Below, one piece after another: positions 8,854-18,108 of a stretch of DNA of 64,000 nucleotides. The notes under the pieces are model-generated. The model did not search any database. It was given only the letters and a program-made list of their open reading frames with translations, and was not told the DNA's origin. Numbering within the stretch: position 1 is the stretch's first letter; each line of letters opens with the position of its first letter. Position numbers and translations under genes: made by a program. Origin of the DNA: Paramicrobacterium chengjingii (lineage in GTDB: Bacteria; Actinomycetota; Actinomycetes; Actinomycetales; Microbacteriaceae); NCBI RefSeq assembly GCF_011751765.2, contig NZ_CP061169.1:868001-932000 (forward strand), given 5' to 3'.

Positions 8854-10212
8854 CTACTTCTCCATGTCGACGTCTTTCGTCTCTTTGCCGATCAGCAGGG
8901 CCACGAGTGTGATCAACGCCATCGCGGAGAGGTAAACGCCCACCCAGAACGGGCTTCCGCCGCCGGCGCTCCACAGGGCGACGGCGATGAACGGCGCAAC
9001 CGCGGCTCCGAGAATCGACGAGACGTTGTACGAGACTCCAGAGCCTGTGTACCGCACATTGGTGGGGAACAGTTCGGGAAGCAGGGCGCCCATCGGGCCA
9101 AACGTCATGCCCATGAGCGAGAATCCGATGATCAGCAGAGCCATCACTCCGACAATGCCGCCGTCGAGCAGAGGAACGAACAGCAGACCGAAGACGACGA
9201 TCGCGAGGGTCACCCACGTGAGGGTGCGTCGACGACCCCACTTGTCTGCCCAGGGGCCAGAGAGCAGGGTGAAGATGCCGAAGAACACGACGCCGATGAT
9301 CGACATCAGGATGAACTGGGTTCGCTCATAGCCGAGTCCCGCCATTGCGGCATCCGTCGGTGTTGTCCCGTAGCTCAGAACGAACGTCGTCATCAGGTAG
9401 AAGAGCACGTAGGTGGCGAGCATAAAGAAGGTGCCGAGAATGAGCTCGCGCCAGTTGTTGCGCAACACGGTGCCGAGCGGCATCTTGCGCACGGTGCCTG
9501 CGGCGACCGTCGCTGCGAACGCCGTTGACTCCACGAGCCTCAGCCGAACGATTACTCCGACGATCACCATGAAGATGGAGAACCAGAAAGGAACGCGCCA
9601 GCCCCACGCGAGGAACTGCTCGTTGACCGTGCCATTTGCTGGTTGAAGCACCGAGATGATGATGAAGATGCCGTTTGCAATGATGTAACCGAGGGGCGCA
9701 CCGAGCTGCGGGAAGGTGCCGTACCAGGCGCGCTTGCCCTTCGGTGCGTTTTCTGTGGCGACGAGCGCTGCGCCAGACCACTCGCCACCGAGCGCAAAGC
9801 CCTGAGCGAGTCGGAAGATTACGAGAAACAGCGGTGCCCACCAGCCGACCTGGTGGTATGTCGGTAGAAACCCGATGAGGAAGGTAGCGACGCCCATCGT
9901 CAGAAGCGAGGCGACGAGCGTGGCCTTGCGTCCCTTGCGATCACCCAGGTGTCCATAGAAGACAGCGCCGAGTGGGCGGGCAACCATGGCCGCGCCGAAG
10001 ACCGCGAACGATGAGAGCAGCGCCACGGTCGGGTCGCCCTCGGGAAAGAAGAGGTGAGGAAAGACGAGCACCGCCGCTGTGGCATAGACGTAGAAATCAT
10101 AAAACTCGATCGTCGTGCCGATCATGCTCGCGAAAATCACGCGTGAGCGCGGATTCGCGGGTGTCGGCACTTCTGCCGTTGCGTTGGGTGTCGAGATTGG
10201 TGCCTTGGACAT
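8854..10212 (-). CDS. MFS transporter, metabolite:H+ symporter (MHS) type
   Basis: Twelve-helix carrier of 452 residues. The MHS signature is clear: GTTIEFYDFYVYA in helix 1 and HLGDRKGRK in the loop between helices 2 and 3. The family imports carboxylates, betaines or aromatic acids with protons. The ATG at 10212 is preferred over an in-frame upstream start because GAAGG precedes it and the family N-terminus fits. An inverted repeat (GCGTGA/TCACGC, 10225-10259) lies in its leader. Substrate not determinable. Confidence 0.88.
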   Translation of the reverse strand: MSKAPISTPNATAEVPTPANPRSRVIFASMIGTTIEFYDFYVYATAAVLVFPHLFFPEGDPTVALLSSFAVFGAAMVARPLGAVFYGHLGDRKGRKATLVASLLTMGVATFLIGFLPTYHQVGWWAPLFLVIFRLAQGFALGGEWSGAALVATENAPKGKRAWYGTFPQLGAPLGYIIANGIFIIISVLQPANGTVNEQFLAWGWRVPFWFSIFMVIVGVIVRLRLVESTAFAATVAAGTVRKMPLGTVLRNNWRELILGTFFMLATYVLFYLMTTFVLSYGTTPTDAAMAGLGYERTQFILMSIIGVVFFGIFTLLSGPWADKWGRRRTLTWVTLAIVVFGLLFVPLLDGGIVGVMALLIIGFSLMGMTFGPMGALLPELFPTNVRYTGSGVSYNVSSILGAAVAPFIAVALWSAGGGSPFWVGVYLSAMALITLVALLIGKETKDVDMEK

Positions 10213-10454
10213 GAGCCTTCGTTTGCGTGAGATACCGGGTGTCGCTGACCGGATCACGCGGGGTATGCGCGGTCGTGTCGCGGCATTGACGAGGCCTGCT
10301 TGTGGCGGGACGTGATTACTTTACGCCTGCTGTGAAAACGCTGCCAAACTTTTCGGATCTTCCACCCTCGCTGTTGCCCAGAACGCAACGCATATGGGCG
10401 GAACCCATCGAAAGGTTGATGCCCCGGATGCACGATCAGCATTAACCTGAAGGC

Positions 10455-10886
10455 ATGGAAACTTTGTTCGCAGTGCTTCACGTCGTCGCGGCGGTCTTCA
10501 TCGTCGGCCCCATGGCGATCATTCCGATGACGGCGATGCGCGCCGTGCGCGCAGGCAACGGCAGTCAGGTTGCCGTGCTCGCGAAATCCACGATGATCTT
10601 CAGCTGGCTTTCGCTGCTCGTCGTGATCTTCGGCTTCGGTGTCATGGGTATGTCCGAGTACGACATTTCACTGACGACGCCGTGGATTCTCTGGTCGTTG
10701 ATTCTCTGGGTCGTGGCGACGGTGATCAATCTTGCTCTTGTGGTTCCCACCATGAACAAGGCTGCGAAGACGCTCGCCGACGGCCCGACTGACGACCGCG
10801 CCGGCTACCCGGCGATCGCCGCAGGGAGCGGCTTGGCCACCATCATGCTTATCGCCGTCGTTGTGCTCATGGTCTGGAAGCCATAG
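10455..10886 (+). CDS. DUF2269-like small integral membrane protein
   Basis: 143 residues with four predicted membrane helices (about 5-25, 48-70, 78-100 and 120-140). It resembles the DUF2269 family of predicted membrane proteins (METLFAVLHVVAAVFIVGP at the N-terminus). No catalytic motif is visible and the function is unknown. It stands alone between a divergent MFS gene and a convergent riboflavin operon and is closed by a strong stem-loop at 10900-10930. Confidence 0.75.
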   Translation: METLFAVLHVVAAVFIVGPMAIIPMTAMRAVRAGNGSQVAVLAKSTMIFSWLSLLVVIFGFGVMGMSEYDISLTTPWILWSLILWVVATVINLALVVPTMNKAAKTLADGPTDDRAGYPAIAAGSGLATIMLIAVVVLMVWKP

Positions 10887-10899
10887 TCGCTGCTGACGA

Positions 10900-10930
10900 C
10901 GAAGCGCCCGGGAACTGCCCGGGCGCTTCG
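10900..10930. terminator. Bidirectional terminator stem-loop
   Basis: Arms CGAAGCGCCCGGG (10900-10912) and CCCGGGCGCTTCG (10918-10930) pair perfectly over 13 bp around the loop AACTG. It lies between the convergent ends of the membrane-protein gene and ribH. There is no U-run, as is common in high-GC actinobacteria. Confidence 0.8.
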
Positions 10931-10946
10931 TGCGTGTGCGCTGGCG

Positions 10947-11417
10947 TCAGCCTCGCACTGCGGCGAGGGCGCGTACTGTTGCGATAGCAGCTTCGGCAGC
11001 TTCGCGGCCCTTGTCTTCCTTCGAGCCGGGCAGTCCCGAACGATCGATGCCCTGCTGCTCGTCGTCTAGGGTGAGCACACCGAAACCCACTGGTTTGCCC
11101 GTGTCGATGGTGACCTGTGTGAGACCCGAGGTGGCGGCGTCCGATACGTACTCGAAGTGCGGTGTGCCACCGCGGATGATCACGCCGAGGGCGACAACGG
11201 CGTCCGCGCCGGCCTTCAGCGCTGCACGCGAGACGACGGGAAGCTCGAAGCTGCCGGGCACCCGCACGAGTGTGTGGTTGGCGCCGGCCTCGTCGAGAGT
11301 GCGCACGGCACTGTCGACGAGTGCGTTCGTGATGGTTTCGTGCCAGCTGGCCGCGACGATCACGATGTCGAGACCCGTGCCGTCGACGTTCAGTGTGGGG
11401 GAGCCTGTTCCGCTCAT
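10947..11417 (-). CDS. ribH: 6,7-dimethyl-8-ribityllumazine synthase
   Basis: Penultimate enzyme of riboflavin synthesis: condenses 5-amino-6-ribitylaminouracil with 3,4-dihydroxybutanone 4-phosphate. The 156 residues match the family; [11 protein letters not shown] carries the substrate-binding segment and [12 protein letters not shown] the conserved GGTxHF-type region with the catalytic His. Overlaps the ribBA stop by 4 bp; last gene of the ribD-ribE-ribBA-ribH operon under the FMN riboswitch. Confidence 0.97.
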   Translation of the reverse strand: MSGTGSPTLNVDGTGLDIVIVAASWHETITNALVDSAVRTLDEAGANHTLVRVPGSFELPVVSRAALKAGADAVVALGVIIRGGTPHFEYVSDAATSGLTQVTIDTGKPVGFGVLTLDDEQQGIDRSGLPGSKEDKGREAAEAAIATVRALAAVRG

Positions 11418-12700
11418 TTCTCTCCTTGGGTAGATGCCAGTTTTGTCGTTTCGGTTGCGAGCGGCTGCTCGAGTTGGTGCCCCATACGGTCACGCTTGGT
11501 GGCCAGGTACTGAGAATTGAACGGTCCAACCCCGACAACGAGCGGCACGCGCTCGGCGACCGTGATGCCGTGTGCCTCGAGCTGCTGCACCTTTGTCGGG
11601 TTGTTCGTCAGCACGCGCACGGTGTCGAGCCCGAGGTCGGTGAGAATGGCGGATGCCGCAGTGTAATCGCGGGCATCGGCCGGCAGCCCGAGGGCGAGGT
11701 TGGCGTCGAGCGTATCGAGCCCGTCTTCTTGTAGCTTGTAGGCCCGGAGTTTGTTCACGAGGCCGATGCCGCGGCCCTCGTGACCGCGCAGATAGATCAC
11801 CACTCCGCCGTGGCGCTGCACGGTGTCGAGTGCGGCGTCGAGCTGCGGGCCACACTCGCACTTGAGCGAGCCAAATGCTTCACCGGTGAGGCACTCCGAG
11901 TGCACGCGCACGAGCGATCCGCTTTCGAGTTCACCCGAGATCACGGCGACGTGATCGGCGCCCGTTGCCCTGTCGCGGTACGCCCGCACACGGAAGGTGC
12001 CGTGCGTCGTGGGGATTGTCGTTTCGACCTCGAAGATCACTTCGGATGACTCCGGCACAGCCGACTCGGCCGTGCAGACTCGCGCGGCATCCGGTGTTGA
12101 TTCGATGTACCGGATGAGCTCGGCAATCGTGATAACCGGCACGTCTGCCTGCACACCCAACTCGATGAGCCCCGGAAGCCGCATCATCTCACCGTCGTCG
12201 TGCACCACCTCGCAGATCGCTCCGACGGGAGGGAGCCCCGCGAGTTTCATCAGATCGACCGCTGCCTCGGTGTGCCCGTCGCGCTCGCGTACGCCTCCGT
12301 CGCGCGCGCGCAAGGGGAGAACGTGGCCTGGGCGGATGAGGCTCGCCGGTGTTGAGTCTGGAGAGCCGAGCGTGCGCAGAGTGTGTGAGCGGTCGGCGGC
12401 GCTGATGCCTGTCGAAATGCGGTCGGCAGCGTCGACGGAGATCGTGTACGCCGTTCCGCGAGGATCTTCGCTGTCGGGCACCATGAGGGGAAGATTCAGC
12501 GTGTCGGCGATCTCGTTGGTCATGGGCGCGCAGATGTACCCGCTGGTGTGCCGGATCGTCCACGCGAGCCATTCCTGTGTGGCGAGCGCGGCTGACATGA
12601 TCACGTCACCCTCGTTCTCGCGAGATTCGTCGTCGGCGACTAGCACGGGCTTGCCCTGACGCAGTGCGTCGAGGGCCTCGGGGATAGAGGCGAGGCTCAT
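11414..12700 (-). CDS. ribBA: Bifunctional 3,4-dihydroxy-2-butanone-4-phosphate synthase / GTP cyclohydrolase II
   Basis: Supplies both precursors of lumazine. The N-terminal DHBP synthase domain (about 1-200) has the acidic [10 protein letters not shown] motif and the GHTEAAVDL catalytic region. The C-terminal GTP cyclohydrolase II domain (about 205-400) has the zinc cysteines in [17 protein letters not shown] and the conserved [10 protein letters not shown] segment. Domain motifs of both halves are intact, so both activities are expected. Overlaps ribE by 4 bp upstream and ribH by 4 bp downstream. Confidence 0.97.
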   Translation of the reverse strand: MSLASIPEALDALRQGKPVLVADDESRENEGDVIMSAALATQEWLAWTIRHTSGYICAPMTNEIADTLNLPLMVPDSEDPRGTAYTISVDAADRISTGISAADRSHTLRTLGSPDSTPASLIRPGHVLPLRARDGGVRERDGHTEAAVDLMKLAGLPPVGAICEVVHDDGEMMRLPGLIELGVQADVPVITIAELIRYIESTPDAARVCTAESAVPESSEVIFEVETTIPTTHGTFRVRAYRDRATGADHVAVISGELESGSLVRVHSECLTGEAFGSLKCECGPQLDAALDTVQRHGGVVIYLRGHEGRGIGLVNKLRAYKLQEDGLDTLDANLALGLPADARDYTAASAILTDLGLDTVRVLTNNPTKVQQLEAHGITVAERVPLVVGVGPFNSQYLATKRDRMGHQLEQPLATETTKLASTQGEK

Positions 12701-13323
12701 CGGTTGCTCCCTTCTGCGGCGTCACGCGCCAGCATCCGTTCGACGTGTCGTGCAATGATGTCGGTTTCGATGTTCACGTGGTCGCCAACACTCAGCTTTC
12801 CCAGCGTCGTTGCCGTGAGCGTCTCGGGAATGAGTGATACCTCGAACCACTGCTCGGCACGTTCAGCTGCAGAAACGGCGCTCACGGTGAGCGATGTGCC
12901 ATCGATGGCGATGGAGCCCTTGTCGACGACCAGCCGGGCGAGCTCAGCGGGCAGTGAGAACCGCAGCACGCGCCAGTCGCCATCGTCACGGGTGCTCTCG
13001 AGGCGAGATGTGCCGTCGATGTGCCCCTGCACGATGTGACCGCCGAGGCGATCGCCGACGTGGGCGGCGCGCTCGAGGTTGACGCTCCGGCCGACGTCCA
13101 CTGTCGCGAGCGTCGACATGGCCAGCGTCTGGCCCATCACGTCTGCGGTGAATCCGTCATCCGATTGCTCGACGACGGTCAGACACACCCCTGAGACAGA
13201 GATGGAGTCTCCGTGGTTCGCATCAGAGACGGCGAGCGGACCGCGAACGCTGAGGCGCAGCGATGATCCGCTGCGCGCGACTGCCGTGACGGTGCCGATC
13301 TCTTCGATGATTCCGGTGAACAT
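12697..13323 (-). CDS. ribE: Riboflavin synthase, alpha subunit
   Basis: Catalyses dismutation of two lumazine molecules to riboflavin. Starts with the diagnostic MFTGIIEEIGTV and contains two lumazine-binding repeats (about 1-95 and 96-190; GDSISVSGVCLTV and KGSIAIDGTSLTV are the paired motifs). Length 208 is typical. Three bases separate it from the ribD stop. Called ribE here; some actinobacterial annotations use ribC. Confidence 0.96.
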   Translation of the reverse strand: MFTGIIEEIGTVTAVARSGSSLRLSVRGPLAVSDANHGDSISVSGVCLTVVEQSDDGFTADVMGQTLAMSTLATVDVGRSVNLERAAHVGDRLGGHIVQGHIDGTSRLESTRDDGDWRVLRFSLPAELARLVVDKGSIAIDGTSLTVSAVSAAERAEQWFEVSLIPETLTATTLGKLSVGDHVNIETDIIARHVERMLARDAAEGSNR

Positions 13324-13326
13324 TGA

Positions 13327-14346
13327 TTACTGTCCCTTCGGTGTCAGAGTGATCCTGACGTCGTCGCCCAGTCGGGCGACGTCGGTGATGGCGAGGCGAA
13401 GCGCACCGTCGATGGTGTCAACGCCGAGGTCAGTGAGTGCGACACGGTCGCCGCCGAGCAGGGTCGGTGCGAGGTAGGCGACGAAGCTGTCGACGAGACC
13501 GGCCCGCACGAACGCCGACGCGAGGGTCGGCCCGCCCTCGATAAAGAGCGACCGGATGCCGCTTTCGCGCAATTGCCGAAGAACGGCTGCGAGGTCGTGT
13601 CCGTCAACGTGCTGAAAGGGGCGTGGATGCTGCCGAAGCTTCGCACCTTCGGGGATCGAACGTGCCCCGAACACAACGGGAACGGGCTGATCGGGAAGGA
13701 GCGATCCATCGCTGGCGCGCGCGGTGAGCGACGGGTTGTCGGCGAGAACTGTTCCGCTGCCGACGGCAATGGCGTCATGCTGACTGCGCAGCAGATGCGT
13801 GTCGTTGCGTGACTCCGCTCCCGTGATCCACTGACTCGAACCGTCGGATGCCGCGGCGCGGCCATCGAGCGATGACGCCCATTTGAGCGTGACGAGCGGG
13901 CGTCCCAGCTTCGCTGTCGTCATCCAATCGCCGAGAAAGGCGTCGACGTCTGCGGCGAGGACTCCGGCCTCCACATCGACGCCCGCTGCGCGAAGCCGTG
14001 CGCCCCCTCCACTGGAGTCCGCGCCCGGGTCGGCCACGGCGTAGACGACGCGCGCAATTCCCGCGCCGAGCAGCGCGTCGACGCACGGGCCCGTGCGCCC
14101 CGTGTGATTGCACGGCTCGAGAGTGACGATCGCCGTTGCCCCGCGCACGGCATCCGCACCCGCCGCTGCCAGGGCGGCGATCTCGGCGTGCGCTGTTCCT
14201 GCACCCCTGTGCCATCCCTCGCCGAGGATCGTTCCATCGGGCGCGGCGATGACGCAACCGACGCGTGGGTTGATGCCGCGCTCGGGGCCGTTTGCCGCGA
14301 GTTCGAGAGCGCGGAGCATGAGCTGCTGCTCGCGTTGCGATGCCAC
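13327..14346 (-). CDS. ribD: Bifunctional pyrimidine deaminase/reductase
   Basis: Second and third steps of riboflavin synthesis: deaminates and reduces the GTP cyclohydrolase product. The N-terminal deaminase (about 1-145) has HAEIAALAAAG and EPCNHTGRTGPC zinc motifs; the C-terminal NADPH-dependent reductase begins near PLVTLKWASSLDG. I chose GTG at 14346 (GAGGGAG upstream) because the longer open frame to 14460 runs through the riboswitch. The first gene of the operon, translated from the leader below. Confidence 0.94.
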   Translation of the reverse strand: MASQREQQLMLRALELAANGPERGINPRVGCVIAAPDGTILGEGWHRGAGTAHAEIAALAAAGADAVRGATAIVTLEPCNHTGRTGPCVDALLGAGIARVVYAVADPGADSSGGGARLRAAGVDVEAGVLAADVDAFLGDWMTTAKLGRPLVTLKWASSLDGRAAASDGSSQWITGAESRNDTHLLRSQHDAIAVGSGTVLADNPSLTARASDGSLLPDQPVPVVFGARSIPEGAKLRQHPRPFQHVDGHDLAAVLRQLRESGIRSLFIEGGPTLASAFVRAGLVDSFVAYLAPTLLGGDRVALTDLGVDTIDGALRLAITDVARLGDDVRITLTPKGQ

Positions 14347-14415
14347 CGGTGCTCCCTCTTGTCGAGGCTCCGGGGGTTCGCAAGGCTGCGATGGCGACGC
14401 CCAGAGGCGTCGCCA
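14342..14415 (-). promoter_or_regulatory. Expression platform of the FMN riboswitch
   Basis: Between the aptamer and ribD there is a perfect 10-bp stem (14392-14401 with 14406-14415) and then a segment CCCCGGAGC (complement of 14367-14375) that can pair exactly with GCTCCGGGG at the 5' end of the aptamer (complement of 14543-14551). A small stem CCTC/GAGG covers the ribD ribosome site. The layout fits translational control through competition between P1 and this long-range pairing; inference from base-pairing only. Confidence 0.5.
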
Positions 14416-14554
14416 CGTGCTTCCTCCCTTCCGGACTCGAATCGCCATATGGCGATCCATAACCGTCGGTGCCGGAATTTCACCGGCTCAACCTCCCGCA
14501 GGAGGGTCGCGGACTTTCACCGCCGGTTCGGACTCTCACCGACCCCGGAGCACG
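14416..14554 (-). promoter_or_regulatory. FMN riboswitch (RFN element) of the rib operon
   Basis: The leader transcript reads as the RFN aptamer: conserved blocks GGTCGGTGAGAGTCC, ACCGGCGGTGAAAGTCCGCGA, GCCGGTGAAATTCCGGC and CCGACGGTTA appear in order. P1 pairs CGTGCTCC (14554-14547) with GGAAGCACG (14424-14416). The variable P6 stem holds the palindrome ATCGCCATATGGCGAT (14441-14456). FMN binding should repress the downstream rib genes. Confidence 0.93.
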
Positions 14555-14618
14555 TTACGTATAACACCATGCTACGTCACGGGTATTCCCGACGCGGGCG
14601 TGTGTCTTTTCATGACGC

Positions 14619-15434
14619 CTACGCGCCGCTCCATCGCGGCGCTCTCTTCTCGAGGTAAGCGGAGAACCCTTCAGTGGCGTCAGCTGTTGCGAGGATCGTG
14701 TCGCGGAGAGCATTGCTTCGTTCCCAGGCATCCGTCTCGTTCAGAGAACGTCCGTCATCGTCGAGATTGCGCAGAAGCCGCTTTGTGTAGCGCACGCCGA
14801 GCGGCGAGCCCTGCGCGATAAGCTCGGCGACGCGATGAGCTTCGGCGAGGCACCGACCTGGTTCCGAGAGCGAACTTACGAGTCCGAATCGGTGTGCATC
14901 GACAGCCTGGATGGCATCTCCTGTCAGCAGCGTGTGCGCGGCTAGGACCTCTGGAACGCGCCGCGCGAGTCTGTGGACACCCCCAGCACCCGGGAAGATT
15001 CCCACTCGCACTTCGGGAAAGGCAAAACGCGCTCCCGGATCGGCGATGACAATGTCAGCAGCGAGAGCAATCTCGAACCCGCCTCCGAACGCCATCCCGC
15101 CCACCGCGGCAATGATCGGCTTAGAAATAGTCCGTTCGATACACCCCGCGAGTCCGTAGCTCCCGTACGGGGGGTCGGGGAGTACCGACTCATCGTTCTT
15201 GAGCGCAGCGATATCGGCACCTGCGCTGAAGAATCGGTCGCCGGCTCCCGTGATCACGACGACGGCGACGTCGGGGTCTGCATCGGCGTCGTCGATTGTG
15301 CGCGCGATGAGCGTGCTGACCTCACTGTTTATCGCGTTTCCTGCCCGCGGCCGGTTGATGGTCAGCGTGAGGGTGGAGCCGTTGTGCGCGACCTGAACTG
15401 CGGACTCGGGATCGACTGCTGAGTTGTCCATCAT
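14619..15434 (-). CDS. Enoyl-CoA hydratase/isomerase family protein
   Basis: Crotonase-fold protein, 271 residues. The oxyanion-hole segments are present (FFSAGADIAAL and GMAFGGGFEIALAAD). The first catalytic Glu is in FPEVRVGIFPGAGG. The residue equivalent to the second catalytic Glu of rat hydratase (before LTG) reads as His in EVLAAHTLLTG, so isomerase or another crotonase activity is as likely as hydration. It overlaps the acyl-CoA ligase by 4 bp, indicating a shared pathway. Confidence 0.85.
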   Translation of the reverse strand: MMDNSAVDPESAVQVAHNGSTLTLTINRPRAGNAINSEVSTLIARTIDDADADPDVAVVVITGAGDRFFSAGADIAALKNDESVLPDPPYGSYGLAGCIERTISKPIIAAVGGMAFGGGFEIALAADIVIADPGARFAFPEVRVGIFPGAGGVHRLARRVPEVLAAHTLLTGDAIQAVDAHRFGLVSSLSEPGRCLAEAHRVAELIAQGSPLGVRYTKRLLRNLDDDGRSLNETDAWERSNALRDTILATADATEGFSAYLEKRAPRWSGA

Positions 15435-17137
15435 CGTTGGTTTCGAGAGCCTGATCTGCCAACGAGACTGTGCAGCTTGTGCTTCTGAATCTTGTTCGTC
15501 TGCGTGACGGGCATCGAATCGATGATCCTGATCTCGCTGGGGTGCATGTGCCGAGCGAGTGACGTCCGCATATACGTCATGAGCTCGGATGCACTGAGCT
15601 CTGACGTGTGAATGAGCTCGAGGAACAACACGATGTCGTCTTCCTCTCCCTGCGAACTCGGTATTCCGATGGCGGCCGCTTTCACGATCTCCGGGTGAAC
15701 AAGAGCTCTCTGCTCGATGTCGAATGCAGAGATGTTCTCGCCCTTCACCCTGATTCGGTCTCCGATGCGCCCGCGAAAATAGAGGATGCCGTTTTCATCG
15801 CGTGTGGCCGTGTCTCCCGTGTGGAACCAGAGGTCGCGGAAGGCGTGAAGGCTGTAATCGGACTTGCCCAGATAAAGGGAGAATATTGCCGAAGCGATTC
15901 GCGGGCGAACGACAAGTTCACCCGTTGTGTTGTCGGCACACGGCCGCCCGTAAGCATCGTGAATCTCGATCTCAAGAAAGGGCGACGGCCAGCCCATGAA
16001 GCCGCGTTCGATGGGTCGGTCTCCACGAACAATGAGAGCGCCATCCTCCTTCGCACGCGAGCGCATGAGTTCCCGTGACAACCCGCGTTTCGCGTGCTCT
16101 GGCGTTCCGCCATCGTCATCGGGGAACTGATCGACGAGGCCGTAGATCGCTGATCCGCTCTCGGTCTGCCCGAAGCCGGCGGTGACGAAATCGATGCCGA
16201 ATCGGGTGGCGAAATCATGGTGCGTCGCGGGGAGCGGCTGCATGTGAACGTGCCGCAGCGTGTTCTCGGCGGCCGCTGGGGACTCCGGCTGCTGCATCAG
16301 CCACGGGATCATCACATCGAGAAGCAGCGACGATGTCGCTCCAGCCTCGGCGATGCGTTCCCAGTACTGCGACGCGCTGAAGCGTTCCCATAGGGAGATG
16401 GATGCTCCGACCCACAGTGCTCTCACCACGTTGAAGAACGCCGCGCCGACGTGGTACATCGGCAGGTCGACGTGAATGACATCGTCTTCGTTCACCCAGC
16501 GCCTGTACTGCCAGGTGTACTGATTGACCCACCGGTGACTCAGCACAACGCCTTTAGCGGGCCCGGTGGTGCCCGACGTGTAGATGACCGATGCCGGGTC
16601 GTTGAACATGATCGTGCCATCGGGGCGGGTTCCCGCCCTCGTGAGGTCCGCGAGCGATTCGCCCCCGCTTTCCGCCCGACCGGGATCAAACGAGTCGATA
16701 ACGACAGTGAGGTGTTCGATGATCGTGAGCCGCACCTCGTCGACGCGCTCAGCGGCTCGCGGAGACGCGATGACGATGCGTGCACCGCAGTCGTTCAGGT
16801 GGTACGTCAGAAACTCGCCGCTGTACTCCGGGTTGATCGGAGCGAAGACCGCACCAGCTTTCCAGACTCCATACATAGAGATCACTGACGTGAGTGGTGT
16901 TTCGCTGATGATCGCGACACGGTCGCCAGCGTTTACACCCCGCTCGCGCAAGGATGCCGCGAGCGCATCCGTTCGTCGGCCGATCTCGGAGTAGGTGAAC
17001 GTTTCCCCGGTCTCGCCCACCGTCACTGCCACTTTGTCTCCGTTGCCGGCTACCTGGGCGTCGAGGGCCTCGACTGCGTTGGAGATGTCAGCGCTGACGA
17101 GCGACTCCAGCGTCTGTGCAGATCTCGCGATTGTCAT
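15431..17137 (-). CDS. AMP-binding acyl-CoA ligase (CaiC-like)
   Basis: Activates a carboxylic acid to its CoA thioester with ATP. The 568 residues carry the adenylation motifs YTSGTTGPAKG, GFGQTESG, FHTGDTA and RGRIGDRIRVKGENIS, and the C-terminal catalytic Lys in TQTNKIQKH. The general sequence resembles crotonobetaine/carnitine-CoA ligases and medium-chain ligases; substrate cannot be fixed. The ATG at 17137 follows GGAAAGGGAACGG; the longer upstream frame is not homologous. Forms an operon with two crotonase genes. Confidence 0.87.
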   Translation of the reverse strand: MTIARSAQTLESLVSADISNAVEALDAQVAGNGDKVAVTVGETGETFTYSEIGRRTDALAASLRERGVNAGDRVAIISETPLTSVISMYGVWKAGAVFAPINPEYSGEFLTYHLNDCGARIVIASPRAAERVDEVRLTIIEHLTVVIDSFDPGRAESGGESLADLTRAGTRPDGTIMFNDPASVIYTSGTTGPAKGVVLSHRWVNQYTWQYRRWVNEDDVIHVDLPMYHVGAAFFNVVRALWVGASISLWERFSASQYWERIAEAGATSSLLLDVMIPWLMQQPESPAAAENTLRHVHMQPLPATHHDFATRFGIDFVTAGFGQTESGSAIYGLVDQFPDDDGGTPEHAKRGLSRELMRSRAKEDGALIVRGDRPIERGFMGWPSPFLEIEIHDAYGRPCADNTTGELVVRPRIASAIFSLYLGKSDYSLHAFRDLWFHTGDTATRDENGILYFRGRIGDRIRVKGENISAFDIEQRALVHPEIVKAAAIGIPSSQGEEDDIVLFLELIHTSELSASELMTYMRTSLARHMHPSEIRIIDSMPVTQTNKIQKHKLHSLVGRSGSRNQR

Positions 17138-17171
17138 GATCCGTTCCCTTTCCGAGTCGTGGGGCGAAGAA

Positions 17172-17978
17172 TCAGCGACCGATGAACTGGGGCTCACGCT
17201 TCTCGAGGAAGGCGGCGGCCGCCTCAATCGCGTCTGCTGTGTTTCCGCTCAGTACGTGGTGCAGAGCTTCGCGATCGCACGCGACTGAGAACTCCGTCGT
17301 CGTGTCAGTGAGGTTCTTCTTGATGAGGTCAAGCGCGACGGGAGGCTTGGACGCGATGTCGTGCGCAAGCGACAGCGCCTGATCAAGGAACCCCTCTTCC
17401 GGGAAAACACGTGAGACGAGCCCGATTCGCAGTGCTTCCTGTGGTGAGACGCGATCGTTCAACATGTAGAACTCTTTCGCCTTCGCTTCGCCGAGCAATC
17501 GTGACAGCGACCACGTTCCACCGAAGTCGCCAGAGAGCCCGGCGTCGAGGAAGGCGGCCCTGAATACAGCGCGTTCCGACGAGACGCGAAGGTCACACGC
17601 CGCTGCAACTGACAAGCCTGCGCCGGCACATGCGCCGTTGACGGCAGCGATGGTGATGAGCCGCGATTCTCTGAGGTACTGCGACAGCTGCATGAAGCGT
17701 CGAAGTTTCGCGACGGACGTGCCGATCGGTACGTCGGCGGGCTGAAACTCGCCCGCGGCGAATTCGTCGAGGTCGCCTCCCACGCTGAAGTAGCGTCCGG
17801 CACCGGTCAGCACGAGGATGCGAACGTTCTCGTCGTCAACGAGCGCTTCGATGCGATCGAGTGAGTCGAAGAGCATCTTGTCTGTGAACGAATTGCGCTT
17901 CTCTGGCTGGTTGAACGTCATCGTCGCGACCGCGCCGTCAATCTCTACTGTGACAGCTTCGTCATTCTCATGGGTCAT
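17172..17978 (-). CDS. Enoyl-CoA hydratase/isomerase family protein (PaaG-like)
   Basis: Second crotonase-fold enzyme of the operon, 268 residues. Oxyanion-hole segments FSVGGDLDEF and NGACAGAGLSVAAACD are intact. The active-site region FLDAGLSGDFGGTWSL carries Asp instead of the usual Glu, as in PaaG-type isomerases. The two hydratases thus differ and may act at successive steps. ATG at 17978 preceded by AAGGAG. It is the promoter-proximal gene of a three-gene operon (17978 to 14619). Confidence 0.86.
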   Translation of the reverse strand: MTHENDEAVTVEIDGAVATMTFNQPEKRNSFTDKMLFDSLDRIEALVDDENVRILVLTGAGRYFSVGGDLDEFAAGEFQPADVPIGTSVAKLRRFMQLSQYLRESRLITIAAVNGACAGAGLSVAAACDLRVSSERAVFRAAFLDAGLSGDFGGTWSLSRLLGEAKAKEFYMLNDRVSPQEALRIGLVSRVFPEEGFLDQALSLAHDIASKPPVALDLIKKNLTDTTTEFSVACDREALHHVLSGNTADAIEAAAAFLEKREPQFIGR

Positions 17979-18108
17979 TCTTCTACTCCTTGGTTGAGCG
18001 CTGTGCGTTCCGGTTCTTGTATCGTCTCGGCGCGGGGTCGTAAGGGTCAATAAGAGTACGCATACGGGCAGCACGCGAGGTGAGGCGTGAACGTTCGTGC
18101 AGCATCGC

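Noticed and set aside
10225..10259. Riboswitch in the MFS leader
   Set aside because: Only a simple inverted repeat (GCGTGA/TCACGC) is present, with no conserved aptamer core.
14392..14415. 10-bp stem in the ribD leader as an intrinsic terminator
   Set aside because: Stem is perfect but no U-run follows, and ribD begins just downstream; kept as part of the expression platform instead.
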